DNA of 64,000 nucleotides from Myrica gale (GCA_963930655.1 OZ005618.1:8206001-8270000), one strand, 5' to 3'. Shown: positions 48,395 to 60,597, counted from the first letter of the stretch. Numbers and translations are program-made. Notes: generated from the sequence alone by a model not told the origin.

Positions 48395-49559
48395 ATTTCA
48401 ACAGTTTCTTTTTCCATTATTTTTAATGGTTCTCCGTTTGGATTTTTCAAGCCATATAGATGGGTACGACAGAGGATCTTCTTTCCCCTTTTATATTCAT
48501 CATTTGTGCTGAAGCTATCTCTAGGTTGGTTATAAGGGCTAAGCAAGCAGGACAATTACTTGGGGTGCAGGTGGCACGCAATGCTCCTGCGATTAATCAT
48601 TTAATGTTTGTTGATGATCTTATATTTTTTATCGGGGCTAATTTGAGGGAGATAAGGGTGGTGAAGGAGATTTTGGAGACTTATGGTAATTGGTCTGACC
48701 AAAAGATGAATATGCAAAAATCGTCTATAGCTTTTAGTCGTAATACTCATCCGGAAGTCCAAGCTTCTTTGCAATTGGGTAGTAAATATCTGGGTATTTT
48801 TCTTCATCTCCGGCGGTCCAAGGTACAGGCATGTCAGGATATGAAAGAAAAGATCTTTAAAAAATTGGCTAGATGGAAGTTTAAGCTACTATCTCAGGCG
48901 GGACGCACGGTTCTTCTTCACACAGCAGCTATGGCCCTGCCACAATATCAGATGGCAACTTTATTGCCTAAGACGTGGTGTGGAGCAAATAGATATGATT
49001 TTTAAATCTTTTTGGTGGGGTTTTCATACACAGAGTAATCGACATTTTACTCCAGTTGCGTGAAATAAATTTTTCTCTCGAAGGAGTGGGGTGGTGTTGG
49101 ACTTAGACGGCTCTCTGGTATTAATTAGGCTTTTGATTGCTAAATTAGGGTGGCATTTGATGCAGCAACCATCCAAGTTATGGGCTCAGGTATTAAAGTC
49201 AAAATATTTTCGAAATGAGGATGTTTTACATGCGTTGCCTGCTTGCCGACCATCTTCGGTGTGGCAGGGGTTGTGTAAAATTAAGGAGTTTCTTCTGAAG
49301 GGGGCTTATTATGTGCCTCGAGACGATGACATCTATCACGATCCATGGGTCTTAAGATTTGGTGATGAACGAGCTATTTGGTGGGAAGATATGCATGATG
49401 CTAATGGGCTATGGGTTGCGGATTTGTTTGTTTTTTCCTTGCACTCCTGGAAAAGGGAATTCATTCTTTCTCTGTTTGAGGAAACTTCCGCAAATGCCAT
49501 TTGTTAGTTGCGTCCTTTAACTCTGGATAGCCTTGATTCTTTGATTCGGTGTCCTGAAC
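48395..49559 (+). mobile_element. LINE (L1-type) fragment, 5' half: reverse transcriptase
   Basis: The translated frames carry the second half of a plant L1-type reverse transcriptase: NGSPFGFFKP, LSPFIFIICAEAISRL, the active-site block HLMFVDDLIFF, QKMNMQKSS and LLSQAGRTVLLHTAAMALPQ. The downstream linker follows (LAKLGWHLMQQPSKLWAQVL, KSKYFR). The element is truncated 5' (no endonuclease) and broken by frameshifts near 48450 and 48985 and stops near 49060 and 49505. It is interrupted at 49559 by the Copia insertion and resumes at 55040. Confidence 0.85.
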
Positions 49560-49977
49560 TGTAGGTTCCATACCTACGGGTCAACGCAAACTTTGCATCA
49601 GCTGCAACTCGAGATTTACAGCCCGTAAATCTTGCAACATGCAGGTTTCCATTAAATGCAGCAGAGACTTTAATGAGATGCAGGAGAAGATTTGCACGCC
49701 ACCGCAAATCTGATAATTGTTGTGATCGGTTTCACACTCTCCCTCTTCCTCTATAAATTCAACTTCGTGAATGAGAGAATGAGTGCGGAGTGAAATTGTA
49801 GAGAGTGCAGTGCAGTGAGACTGAGAGAGAGTTGCAGAGAGCAACTGTGAGAGTTGAGAGTTGTAATATTTTGGTTTGTTGAAATCAAAGTTCTCTCCTC
49901 AGTGGACGTAGGCACATTGCCGAACCACGTTAAATATTGGCCTCCTTGTGTTTGTTATTTTTGTTCTGTGCTCAACA
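49560..49977 (+). repeat. 5' LTR of the Copia element (418 bp)
   Basis: It begins TGTAGGTTCCATACCTACGG, where GTAGGT...ACCTAC is a short palindrome, and ends TGTGCTCAACA. A TATA box (TATAAATTC) lies at 49752. Relative to the 3' LTR it lacks 11 nt near 49585, which removes one arm of a small hairpin. Confidence 0.95.
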
Positions 49978-49978
49978 A

Positions 49979-49994
49979 GTGGTATCAAAGCCTA
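49979..49994 (+). promoter_or_regulatory. Primer-binding site of the Copia element
   Basis: TGGTATCAAAGCC lies immediately after the 5' LTR. It is complementary to the 3' end of initiator methionine tRNA apart from A replacing G in the usual TGGTATCAGAGC. This primes minus-strand DNA synthesis. Confidence 0.85.
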
Positions 49995-50545
49995 GTGAAT
50001 TCGGTCAATATCCCATCTGTGTCCAAATCGAATTTTAGACCTGATTGGAGATTCCTCACGACAAGAGGAGCACAACGGTACAAACCAGAGGCCAAACCGA
50101 GCTCGCACGCGCCTCCAAACCCCTGAGACACGTGTCACGCGCTTACACGCGCCCGAGAATTGAAAGCGCGTCCCCTCACGCGCCAACTTGTGCTCGGGTC
50201 GGTGCGGGTCAGACAATCGGGTTCGGGTCTTGATCGGGTCGGACGAGTCAACTCGTTGAGTTAGCCGAGTTATACCGAGTTAACTCGCCGAGTTAACGGT
50301 AACAGAATCTGTTTGACGTCTGAAGCATATTCCGTTATAGTTAACGGAATATTCCGTTTCTGGAGGGAATATTCCAGTTTCGAGTTTTGTCCATTTTGGG
50401 CCCAATTTTTGTCCTTTTTGGGCCGGACCGAGCCTGTGCCTAGCTATTTCGACCATTCCGGACGCAACGGTGGCCTCCGTTTTGCGAGATTCAACTCTGA
50501 ACGTAGAGAAACAAGCCATTTGAGCTAGTGTTGAATGCGGAATCC

Positions 50546-53500
50546 ATGGAGGATTCAAGTTCTAGTGCAATGATAAAGCTTACGGCGACTAACTACACCA
50601 TCTGGAGACCCCGGATGGAAGATCTTCTAAATTGCAAGGATCTGTTCGATCCAATAGAAGAGGAAGGAGTAAAAGCAGACGAGACGGCGGAAAAAGATTA
50701 GAAAAAGTCGAACAAGAAAACTATTGGTCAGATCAGACAATGGATCGACCATAGTGTATTCCATCATGTTGCACAGGAGACAGACGCTTACACTCTATGG
50801 CAAAAGCTGGAGAACATGTACCAGGCCAAGACCGCTCGGAATAAGGCTCTTTTAATGAGACGCCTTGTAAACCTGAAGTTGAAGAGCGGTACCTCTGTTG
50901 CTGAACACACCAGCGAGTTTCAGAACCTGGTGAACCAACTTTCAACCGTAGCGTTGAATCTTGGAGATGAAGAACAAGCTCTACTGCTTCTCAGTTCACT
51001 ACCAGACAGCTGGGAGACGCTGGTAGTCTCCCTCAGCAATTCGGCTCCAGACGGAAAACTTACCATGATGATGGTGAAGGATGCCAGAAGAAAAGAGGCT
51101 GGTACGGACCAGTCACATGCCTTCGTAACTGAAGGAAGGCACCAGCAAGGTGGTAGAGGGAGAAGTAGAGGCAGGAGCAAGAGCAGAGGCAGATCCCAGA
51201 ATCTCGGCAGTTATCATCAAAAGGGCAAGATAAAATGTTTTCATTGTGGCATCGAAGGCCACATTAAAAGGAACTGCCGGAAGTTACAACGGGAGCAAGG
51301 CCAATCCAGCAACCTGGCAAAGAAGGCAGACAGTGAAACACTAGTCACCATCTGAGGAGATTGTGCATTACTCTCCACCGGTGAATAAGAATGTCTCCAT
51401 GTTGCGAGTCAGGATGCAGAATGGGTGGTAGACACAGCAGCGTCCTACCACGCCACTCCTCGCAGTGATTTCTTTACCACGTATAAAGCCGGAGATTATG
51501 GTACAGTGAGGATGGGTAACACCAGTTCCTCAAAGATCGCGGGTATTGGCGATGTTCGTATAAAGACAAATATTGGGTGTACCATGGTGTTGAAAGACGT
51601 TCGACATGTGCCTGACCTCCGATTAAATTTGATATCCGGGACAGCCCTTGATCGACTGGGCTACGACAACCACTTCGGCAACGGTGCTTGGAAGCTGAAT
51701 AAAGGCACCATGGTTGTCGCCCGTGGACATATCTGCGGCACTTTATACAAGACCCATGTGAAGATATGCACTGATAGCCTCAATGCAATTCAAGATGAGG
51801 CATATCCAAATTTGTGGCACGAGAGACTCGGTCACATGGGTGAGAAAGGGTTGTTTACACTGGCAAAGAAGACGCTTATCACAGTCAATAAAGGTACAGC
51901 ACTAAGCCCTTGTGAGCATTGCTTGTTTGGTAAGCAACATCGAGTCTCGTTTAGTACATCTGCCAGTAAAAGATCAGAGTTGTTGAGCTTGGTACACTCT
52001 GATGTATGTGGTCCCTTAGAGGTGGAGTCTTTGGGCGGTAACAGGTATTTTGTTACATTTATTGATGATGCTTCACGTAAAGTGTGGGTCTATTTCTTGA
52101 GAACGAAGGACCAAGTTTTTGAGAAGTTCAAAAACTTTCACGCTATGGTGGAAAGAGAAATTGGAAAGAAGTTGAAGTGCCTCCGGACAGACAATGGAGG
52201 CGAGTACATTTCCAGGGAGTTCAGAGCATACTGCTCTGGCCATGGCATCAGACATGAGAAGACGGTCCCACGCACCCCACAGCACAATGGTGTAGCCGAG
52301 AGGATGAATTGGACCATTGTAGAGCGAACCAGATGTATGCTCAGTATGGCTAAGTTACCTAAGCCATTCTGGGGTGAAGCAGTTCGTGCAACCTGTTATC
52401 TGATCAACAGAACACCATCTATACCGTTGAAGTTTGAAGTTCCGGAGATGGTGTGGTCTGGTCATAAGATCTCCTACTCTCATCTGAGAGTATTTGGGTG
52501 CAAAGCATTTGCGCACGTATCCAAGGAGCAGAGGCAGAAACTTGATGTCAAGTCCACTCCGTGTTTTTTTATTGGATACAGAGATGAAGAATTTGGATAC
52601 AGACTTTGGGATCCAGAAGCTAAGAAGGTCATCAGAAGCAGGGACGTTGTGTTCCATGAAGCTGTGTTATATGGTAGCTTCAAAAGCTCAGCAAACCCAG
52701 CTGAAAACAGTGCAAGTGCTCAAGAAACTGTTATCAGTCCTGCGCCATTCCAGTTTACCACAGATACTGAAGAAATGCAGGAAGGATCCCCAGAAGAAGA
52801 AGCGGAAGTTGATGATGATGAAGAGGGTGTTGAGCAGGGGGAGCAGATTCCCACTCCACCAGAAGCTGCTTCATCACAACAATCAGATGATGAAGAACTT
52901 CCTCCAGCTGACGAGCCTCAGAACAGATCGACGAGAGGCCTGTTGCTGATTCCATCACGGAGATATCCGGAATCAGATTATATTCTTCTTACTGATGAGG
53001 GGAGCCAGAAAGTTTTCATGAAGCAAGAGATCATACAGATAACGTCAGATGGATTCAAGCTATGCAAGAAGAGATGAGTTCCTTGCAGAAGAATCAGACG
53101 TATGAGCTGGTGAAGCTTCCGAAGGGCAAGAGAGCACTGAAGAATAAATGGGTGTTCAAGTTGAAGAATGATGGCAAGCAGGTGAAGTATAAAGCTCGTT
53201 TGGTCGTCAAAGGTTTTCAACAGAGGAAAGGAGTTGACTTTGACTAGATATTCTCACCTGTAGTGAAGATGACCTCAATCCGAGTTGTACTTGGATTGGT
53301 TGCCAGTCTAGACTTGGAGCTTGAACAAATGGATGTGAAGACAACATTTCTTCACGGAGATCTCAAAGAAGAGATATACATGGAGCAGCCAGAAGGTTTT
53401 GAAGTTCATGGGAAGGAACATTTGGTCTGTAAGTTGAAGAAGAGTCTCTATGGTCTTAAGCAGGCTCCCCGACAGTGGTACAAGAAGTTTGACTCATTTA

Positions 53501-54558
53501 TGGTGAGTCATGACTACAGAAGGACTGCAGCGGACCAATGTGGGTATATTCGCAGATTTCCAGATGGTAATTTCGTTACTCTACTGCTCTGTGTTGATGA
53601 TATGCTGATAGTTGGGCAAGATGCATCCATAATCAGCAAGTTGAAGACAAATCTCTCTAAGTTCTTCGACATGAAGGACTTAGGACCAGCCCAGCAGATA
53701 TTGGGCATGAAGATTGTTTGTGACAGGAAAGCTAAGAAGCTGTGGCTGTCACAAGAGAGATATGTTGAACAGGTGATCAAGAGATTCAACATGGAAAGTG
53801 CTAAGCCAGTCAGTAATCCACTGACTAGTCACTTTAAATTGAGTAAGAGCTCGTGTCCCTAATCGAGGGAAAAGGTTGAAGAGATAGCTGCAGTCCACTA
53901 CTCTTCAGCTGTTGGCAGTCTTATGTACGCAATGGTGTGTACGAGACCTGACATCGCTCACGCTGTGGGAGTTGTGAGCCGTTTTCTTTCCAACCCAGGA
54001 AAGGAACACTGGGAAGCAGTCAAGTGGATTCTCAGGTACCTTAAAGGTACGTCGAAGCTATGTTTGTGTTTCGGGGGAGCTGATCCAATCTTGGAAGGAT
54101 ATACAGACTCGGATATGGCTGGTGATCTTGATGGAAGAAAATCTACATCAGGATTCATTTACACATTTTCTGGGGGAGCTGTCTCAAGGCAGTCCAGGTT
54201 ACAGAAATGTGTAGCTTTATCCACAACAGAAGCAGAGTACATTGCTGCAGCGGAAGCCGGGAAGGAAATGTTGTGGTTAAAGCGGTTTCTCCAAGAGTTG
54301 GGAATCAGTCAAAAAGAATACAAGGTACATTGTGATAGCCAGAGTGCTCTGGACTTGAGCAAGAATTCAATGTACCATTCCCGCACAAAACATATTGACA
54401 TTCGCTATCATTGGATACGCGAAGTGATGGAGCAACAACTATTGAAGCTTGTGAAGATCCACACAAAAGAGAATCCAGCAGACATGTTGACGAAGGTAGT
54501 CACTCGTGAGAAGCTCGAGTTATGTAGAGACATAGCCGGGATGGATACCTCCAACTGA
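50546..54558 (+). pseudogene. gag-pol: Copia gag-pol polyprotein, disrupted
   Basis: The Gag start codon is at 50546. A CCHC knuckle (CFHCGIEGHIKRNC) lies near 51237-51280. The protease site region is VVDTAASYH (about 51425). The integrase has HERLGHM...CEHC, then VHSDVCGPL, LRTDNGGEY and GVAERMN as its DDE residues. The reverse transcriptase carries FLHGDLKEEIYMEQPEGF and LLCVDDMLIVG. RNase H includes GYTDSDMAGD and STTEAEYIA. In-frame stops lie at 50699, 51353, 51386, 53245 and 53860. A one-nucleotide loss near 53000 shifts frame between integrase and reverse transcriptase. The usual Tyr of the YVDD box is Cys here. It cannot make a full polyprotein. Confidence 0.93.
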
Positions 54559-54588
54559 TTGATGTCAGGACACATTCTCCTCTTGTAG

Positions 54589-54605
54589 GTATGGAGGGGG
54601 AGAAT
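54589..54605 (+). promoter_or_regulatory. Polypurine tract of the Copia element
   Basis: GGTATGGAGGGGGAGAAT directly precedes the 3' LTR at 54606. It is the expected plus-strand priming site. Confidence 0.85.
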
Positions 54606-55034
54606 TGTAGGTTCCATACCTACGGGTCAAAGTTTGCGGCTAGCAAACTTTGCATCAGCTGCAACTCGAGATTTACAGCCCGTAAATCTTGCAACATGCA
54701 GGTTTCCATTAAATGCAGCAGAGCATTTAATGAGATGCAGGAGAAGATTTGCACGCCACCGCAAATCTGATAATTGTTGTGATCGGTTTCACACTCTCCC
54801 CCTTCCTCTATAAATTCAACTTCGTGAATGAGAGAATGAGTGCAGAGTGAAATTGTAGAGAGTGCAGTGAAGTGAGAGTGAGAGAGAGTTGCAGAGAGCA
54901 ACTGTGAGAGTTGAGAGTTGTAATATTTTGGTTTGCTGAAATCAAAGTTCTCTCCTCAGTGGACGTAGGCACATTGCCGAACCACGTTAAATATTGGCCT
55001 CCTTGTGTTTGTTATTTTTGTTCTGTGCTCAACA
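54606..55034 (+). repeat. 3' LTR of the Copia element (429 bp)
   Basis: It matches the 5' LTR except for seven substitutions and an extra 11 nt that complete the hairpin AGTTTGC-GGCTA-GCAAACT near 54631. Its TATA box is at 54809. It ends CAACA followed by the target duplication TGAAC. Confidence 0.95.
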
Positions 55035-55039
55035 TGAAC

Positions 55040-56115
55040 CTCCTAGGATGTTTACTATGAAATCGGCCTCTCTTTTTAAAAGCTCCTAGCAGACCCCCTA
55101 TGATTTTAGAAGAGCAAGATTGGCAAGACTTGTGGAAGTTAAAAATACAAGTCGTCTTAATTTTTTTTTTTTATGGAGATATACTAGTTATGCTTTTTCT
55201 TTTAAGGGTCGTTTGAGGGCTATCTTAGGTATTGATGAAGCTGGGTTGGATAGGTGTCCATTATGTAAATTTGACCGAGCGGATGGGGAACATCTTTTTA
55301 TTAATTCTCTTGTGGCTCGAGGTTTGTGAATATAGTCTCCTTGGCCAGTTGATTTTATGCTTCTCCCTCCTCACTCTCGTACATCGTCACTCAGATTTTT
55401 CTCCGACCTCATCAGTTTCTTAATGTTCCTCGGGAGGAGGCGCGTAATGTGGTTTTGAATGCAGCCCTGGTTATGGATTCTCTATGGTTTTGGCGTAACA
55501 AGGCGGTACATCAGAATGAGGAAGTGGTTTTGGCTGATCTGATTCAGTTTTTTCATAGTAGATACTTTGATCATTTGCATGCGCTGTGTACCTCGGTGTC
55601 ATCATTTAGCATTGGTTGTTGATGGTCTTTGTCAGGTCGATATTGGTGCAATGTTGATGTTGCCATTCGAGACACGATGGCTATCTTAGCTATCTCCTTC
55701 TTAGACTCGGGAGGCTCCCTCTATTTGTTTTACACGGAGCATATTCCGAGCACTAATTCTCTTATTAGAGAATCTTCGACGCTTATAGCAGCAGTGAACC
55801 TTATGTTGGATCATAACTAGAATGTGGTGAACTTTGAAACAGATTGCCAATTTCTTTTCAATTTGATTAATGATCAGGCGTTAGCTTTGGGCCCTTAATT
55901 TGTTGAAGGATATTTTGTCCCCTGTTCGTGCTTTTTTCTTCTCTCATCAGGACTGTTCTCTTTGTTGGATCCCTCGGGAGCGAAATTTGTTTGTTCATCT
56001 CCATGCAAAGTGATCAACTGAAAGGAGTTGTTTTGGTCTTATTTCTATTTCTGCTATTCCTGTACATCTGTTAGTGCATGTTTTTTTCCTGGAGGACTTG
56101 GTTTGATGTTGAATC
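55040..56115 (+). mobile_element. LINE (L1-type) fragment, 3' half: zinc-binding and RNase H-like regions
   Basis: This continues the LINE at 48395-49559. Just after the Copia insertion the frame reads MFTMKSASLF, then the linker LRAILGIDEAGLDRCPLCKF-GEHLFI, a typical reverse-transcriptase-associated zinc-binding domain. Further on, SGRYWCNVDVAI and LIRESSTLIAAVNLMLDHN resemble the RNase H-like C-terminal domain of plant L1 elements. Frames are broken repeatedly. A short A run near 56130 may be the original poly-A end. Confidence 0.8.
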
Positions 56116-56139
56116 AAGTTGCTTAGGAGAAAAAAACTC

Positions 56140-57728
56140 TTTAACCAAATCGTGGACTAAGTTAATATAAGATTACAAAATTGCTTTTAAGAAACAGGTG
56201 TACTCAATCCTCTTAAAAGAAGCTAATTGTTATAGGTGTGAATCTAACACTCCCCTCACGTAGGGATCAGACTCTCCCACATACAATATTTAATTGAAAT
56301 TCGGGTAGAGTGCAAAATTAGGTCTCAAACTTAGGACCTTGGTTCTGATACCATGTGAATCTACCACTCATCCCAAAAGCTTAAGTTGATAGAAAAAAAT
56401 TTATTATTTGAATTATATTTTCTAACAATAGAGCCTACATAATGTGTCCATTACCTTTATAAGTTAAACCACTCAATTCAGATAAAAAAAATTAAAGACA
56501 GCATGGAAAACATGGTAAGTAGGATAGCCAATCCTTAAGAAAGATATCTCGTCGGGGTCCGGTTAATCGACCTAAACTAAGCACTATTCAAAATGAGTAG
56601 AAATGGCTTTTTAAATGGAAAATGCTAGAGCAGATATCTGTAGCCGAGCAGATGAGATAGAAGGAAGCTTTGTGAGATTTTGAATATGACCCAAAAAAAA
56701 GTATAGACTTAAGAACGATGATGATAGATCAGTTGTCAAAGAAAAACCCGATGAACCTTTATTCACACTTTATGTCACTAACCCCACTAAAGGGGGAAAA
56801 AGTAAAGTCTAAGCGCATATAGCATGAAAAGGAAATCTGATTTTGGTAAGACTTGATCTGAATCGTAGTTCTGATTCAAGTTGATTCAGTGAGGGCATCC
56901 ACGAAAGTCATTGCATTGGTCGATCTTTTTCTTCCGTTTGTCTTATATTTAAAATAAAAAGATGCAAGTGAGGAGTACCCCTATTACGAGTTTTGCCCTT
57001 GAGTCTAGCACTTTCCTTTACTCTAATGCATATTCGACTGAGCTACCTTCAGAAGCTGCTAACTGCTTAATCCCCATTCAATTTGGATAAAAAAAAAAAC
57101 AAGAAGAAGAAAGAGAGTCTTAATCCCTCATTCCTACGTCATGACAAAGTATAAAAGATTATATTAAAGAATTGGGTTGTTCTCTATATCCTATGTTAAC
57201 CACATATCACATATACCCAAATGTTTGAAACACGTCAACACTTTGTTTCAAAAATATGTATCGTCTCTGCCAAATTATTTGGTCCATGTCATGTCAAGGC
57301 TATGTTTTTATTTGGTCCAATATCCGGGTTAAAACGAGTCCGAGGTCGGTCGCCCACGAACTGTTTACGTTAATTTCTGTAGATGGCCCCACACGGTAAC
57401 CAAGCCACGTACGTCTAGAAAAGTTGTTCACATGCCTAAATCTAGGTACCTACGGCTTTGGCCACGGAAAAGAAGAAAGTAGGATCGGTGCAGTTTTACT
57501 TGTTGCCTTCTCATTGTTCTCTTTATTGTCACGTATTTTTATATAATAAGTCATTAAATCTAGAAAAAAAAAGTCATTTAAGTCCTACTGATGCAAGCGC
57601 TACATAACTTTCCTATCTAATAAGCGCCACAAGTTGTTTCTAGTGGGAATTAGAGGATTTTCAGTTGTGATAGCTACTCGTTTTGGACACAAATGGCTAG
57701 TTTCTCACCGATTCTATGTCTCCAATAG
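56140..57728. other. Spacer with dispersed-repeat remains
   Basis: At about 56240-56420 the minus strand reads like the common plant repeat AACTTAAGCTTTTGGGATGA followed by CATGGTATCAGAACC, which resembles an LTR end plus methionine-tRNA primer site. At about 57000-57055 the minus strand carries GGTAGCTCAGTCGAATATGC, a tRNA A-box-like start, but the matching B-box is poor. No gene is supported. Confidence 0.35.
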
Positions 57729-59787
57729 CAGAGGCGGAACCAGCCAGAGACGCTGGGGGCAGCCGTCCTCCATTGCGCGGAAAATCTGTGAAGAAATTTT
57801 TTTATAATGGGCCGCCCCCCTTCGATCAGGCCCACCGCCTCTGACCTAGCCCTCCCCCTAGTTTGGCGCCCAGACTCAACATCAAAGACCCAGGCCCACA
57901 CCAGCCTAGCCTGTATTTTCCCCCCTTTCTCACTCTCACTCTACTCTCCCTCCCGACGGTAGCCTTTGTCCCTCTCTCCTTATCACTTCGCCGCGTTCTC
58001 CGCTAGCCCTCTCTCTCTCTGCCATTTTGCCTCTCTCTCTCTTCACCTCCGGACGGTCCTCCACAAAAAGTCTCTCTCTCTCTCTCTCTCTCCCTTCCCT
58101 CTCTGCCTCTGGAGTCTCGGCCCTCTCCGACTCCATCCCTCTCGGCTCTCTGTCATCTGAGCTCTCTCCTTCTCCACACGGAGACCACAGTCCACACCAT
58201 AACCACAGGCCACAGATCTCTCACTCCGGCTCTCTTTCTCCGAATCTCCAGAGACTAGCCTCCGGATTTGGTAATCACTCAAGTCTCAACTCTAAGTTTC
58301 AACTCTCTCTTGTTTATTTTTCGATTAGTGTCTACTGTCTAATGATGAAATTTATTTTAATCTTTGCTTAATAATGTGATGAAATTTGATTAGGAATTTT
58401 GGATTATTGAATTCGTACAATGGCTAGAAATTACAATTCAAAGATTGGGTGACCCACACTTATCATTGTTTTATCACATATATGAAATATTGGACTCTTG
58501 CTAATATCCCTGCATCATTATATATTGTACTTGTACAACATGTTTAACTTGTTTTATTGTTGGTAATACTTTGATCCTAGTTGTTAGTGAGTCTAAGTGT
58601 CTGACTGAACTTTTTCTGAGTTTCAAAGAAGAAAAATAAAAGATAAGAAAGTTCTCATTGTGTTTACCTGCTAGGTTGCAGCTTTGAAGGAGGATGGATG
58701 CTCCAAAGTCTGGGTTGCCACGTCCGATCACTGTCAGCAGCAAGCAGCATATGGAGCAGTATGCATTCTCCTCATACTTGGAGCATCTTAATGAAAATAG
58801 AGACATTTTTTGCTACTCTTGTTAGCAATTTGTATACATTAAACAATTTTGAACATTTTATGCCTAGTCAACTGCTTTAGTAAATAAGAACTATTTCAAA
58901 TCCAAAGTGTAGTTGATAACGATATCATACAGTCTCTTAGGTTATCAAATTAGTTTATGCCTTCAATCTTATGAGTTTATACTTTCTGGTAGGAAATTTC
59001 TCTATATCTGAGTGATGTTGAGTTTGTGGCATTGCGTGCGTACCTGAAATGTGAGTTTATTGGTGAGTTAGGGGATGCTATGACACATTTTAAATTTCCA
59101 CTCTGTTTCTGCTGCTTCTTCTTTTTCCTTGTTTTACATTTTATTTGTCGCATCAGTAACCGCACATGAAACCATATTCTTTCCTTTTAATCCCCAATAC
59201 CCAGCCCAAGCCCACTGTGACTTGTCATGGGATGTTATCTTTCTTCAATTCCACCATTTATATACCAAAGAAACGAATTCCTCTTTACACTTTGCCCGGT
59301 AGTTAACCTACTTGAATGTCAGCTAGGTCTGGAGTTGTAAATTGGCTATTCTATTTCTTCAATTCCCTCAATTATGTACCAAAGAAAGAGATCCCTCTTT
59401 ACTACTTTTTCCCTGGCAGTTAAGATATTTGAATGCCAGATAGTGCTAGAGCTGTAGTATACAATATCTGCTTTTCTTCAGCCTAATTCTTACTGAGACT
59501 ACTACAAATTTATATATACGATGTCTTCTCCAATTTGGTTGGCCACTTCTTCTTACTGCGTATTTGCAAAGTTTAATCCTTACTTTCCCTTGTTTGTTTA
59601 CAAGACAATGGAAGTTAAAATGTCATTCCAAGTTTTAGTTTTGAAAGGCATACATGCAATTTCAATGGATAGTCATATATTGTTTGTTGCATAACTCTAA
59701 GACACTTTTTTGCATTAAGTAGGAATTTTTTTCATCATTTCACCTTAAGAGTTGCCCCCTTCAAATTCAATCCTAGTTCCGCCACTG
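57729..59787. mobile_element. Non-autonomous hAT element (2,059 bp) with exon-like cargo
   Basis: The terminal repeats are CAGAGGCGGAAC (left) and CAGTGGCGGAAC (right, read inwards). An exact 8-bp target duplication, TCCAATAG, lies at 57721-57728 and 59788-59795. No transposase was recognised. The interior looks like a transcription unit: a CT-rich leader (about 57910-58180, including a CT microsatellite), then acceptor-like sites before short open segments. One, from an ATG at 58693, begins MDAPKSGLPRPITV; another near 58996 reads EISLYLSDVEFVALRAYLK. I do not recognise either. Captured gene pieces or the remains of a transposase gene are both possible. Confidence 0.85.
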
Positions 59788-59795
59788 TCCAATAG

Positions 59796-60597
59796 GATAG
59801 TTTATTTTAGGAAAAAAGAAGAAGATAAAGTAAGTAAAGATATGGATCTAATATTGCACGACCAATTATGCCTGAAACAATATTAAATATTGAAGAAACC
59901 ACATGTTACGTATTTATATAAAAACGCAAAGAAAGATTAGTCTAGCTAGTTTCGGAACTATAGATTCAAAAAGTTCGCACACTCAATAAAATAATTTATT
60001 AAGTCATTTCAAGTGTAAAAAAGAAATATTTTTTTTTCAAATTTGATAGTGGGAATGTTAAACGTGTAAACATCATTTTCGAAAGTTATTTCTAGAAGAG
60101 CTCCTAACCACAAATTTTCTTCTCCAATAAGTCTCGTTCAATCGGCCCCCCGGCTGTAAAATATACACAGCCAAACACACGTTAATGACCGAAACACAGG
60201 AAATGTGGGTCTATCTAACCTAAACCAAAGCGAAAACTTCTCGACTCACCTTTACAGCAAGTTTGTTCTAGAAAGGTTTCCAACCCCGAACTCCGACTTT
60301 TCCTCCACCATTTCGTTAAATTGGTCCACAAGATATACCGGATTCAAAGAGGAGTTGCGATTAGTGTACATGTGGGCTCTGTGAAAGTTATGGTAATAAT
60401 ATATATCTAAACAAAGAGGCCTAAGTACTTGATTGAAATTTAAGTAGAAGCATGCCAAAAGATCATGAAGACTTTGCGAGTACACTAGGTGGTGGACAGA
60501 AAACAAAATATGATTCAAACCATATTATTATAAGAGGAACGTGCCGGGCCCCAATTCATTCTCTGGTTTACCACATTTGATTGTCCTTCGACAACGT
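59796..60597. other. Spacer without recognised gene
   Basis: AT-rich sequence with no frame of known family on either strand. Confidence 0.35.

Larger units (their letters stand above)
49560..55034 (+). mobile_element. Complete Tnt1/Tork-type Copia LTR retrotransposon, defective (5.5 kb)
   Basis: LTRs of 418 and 429 bp bound the element. Both start TGTAGG and end CAACA. A perfect 5-bp target duplication, TGAAC, lies at 49555-49559 and 55035-55039. A tRNA primer-binding site follows the 5' LTR and a purine tract precedes the 3' LTR. The coding order gag, protease, integrase, reverse transcriptase, RNase H is Copia. By eye the LTRs differ at 7 positions plus one 11-nt gap (about 1.7 percent), so insertion is fairly recent. 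It sits inside a LINE in the same orientation. Confidence 0.95.
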
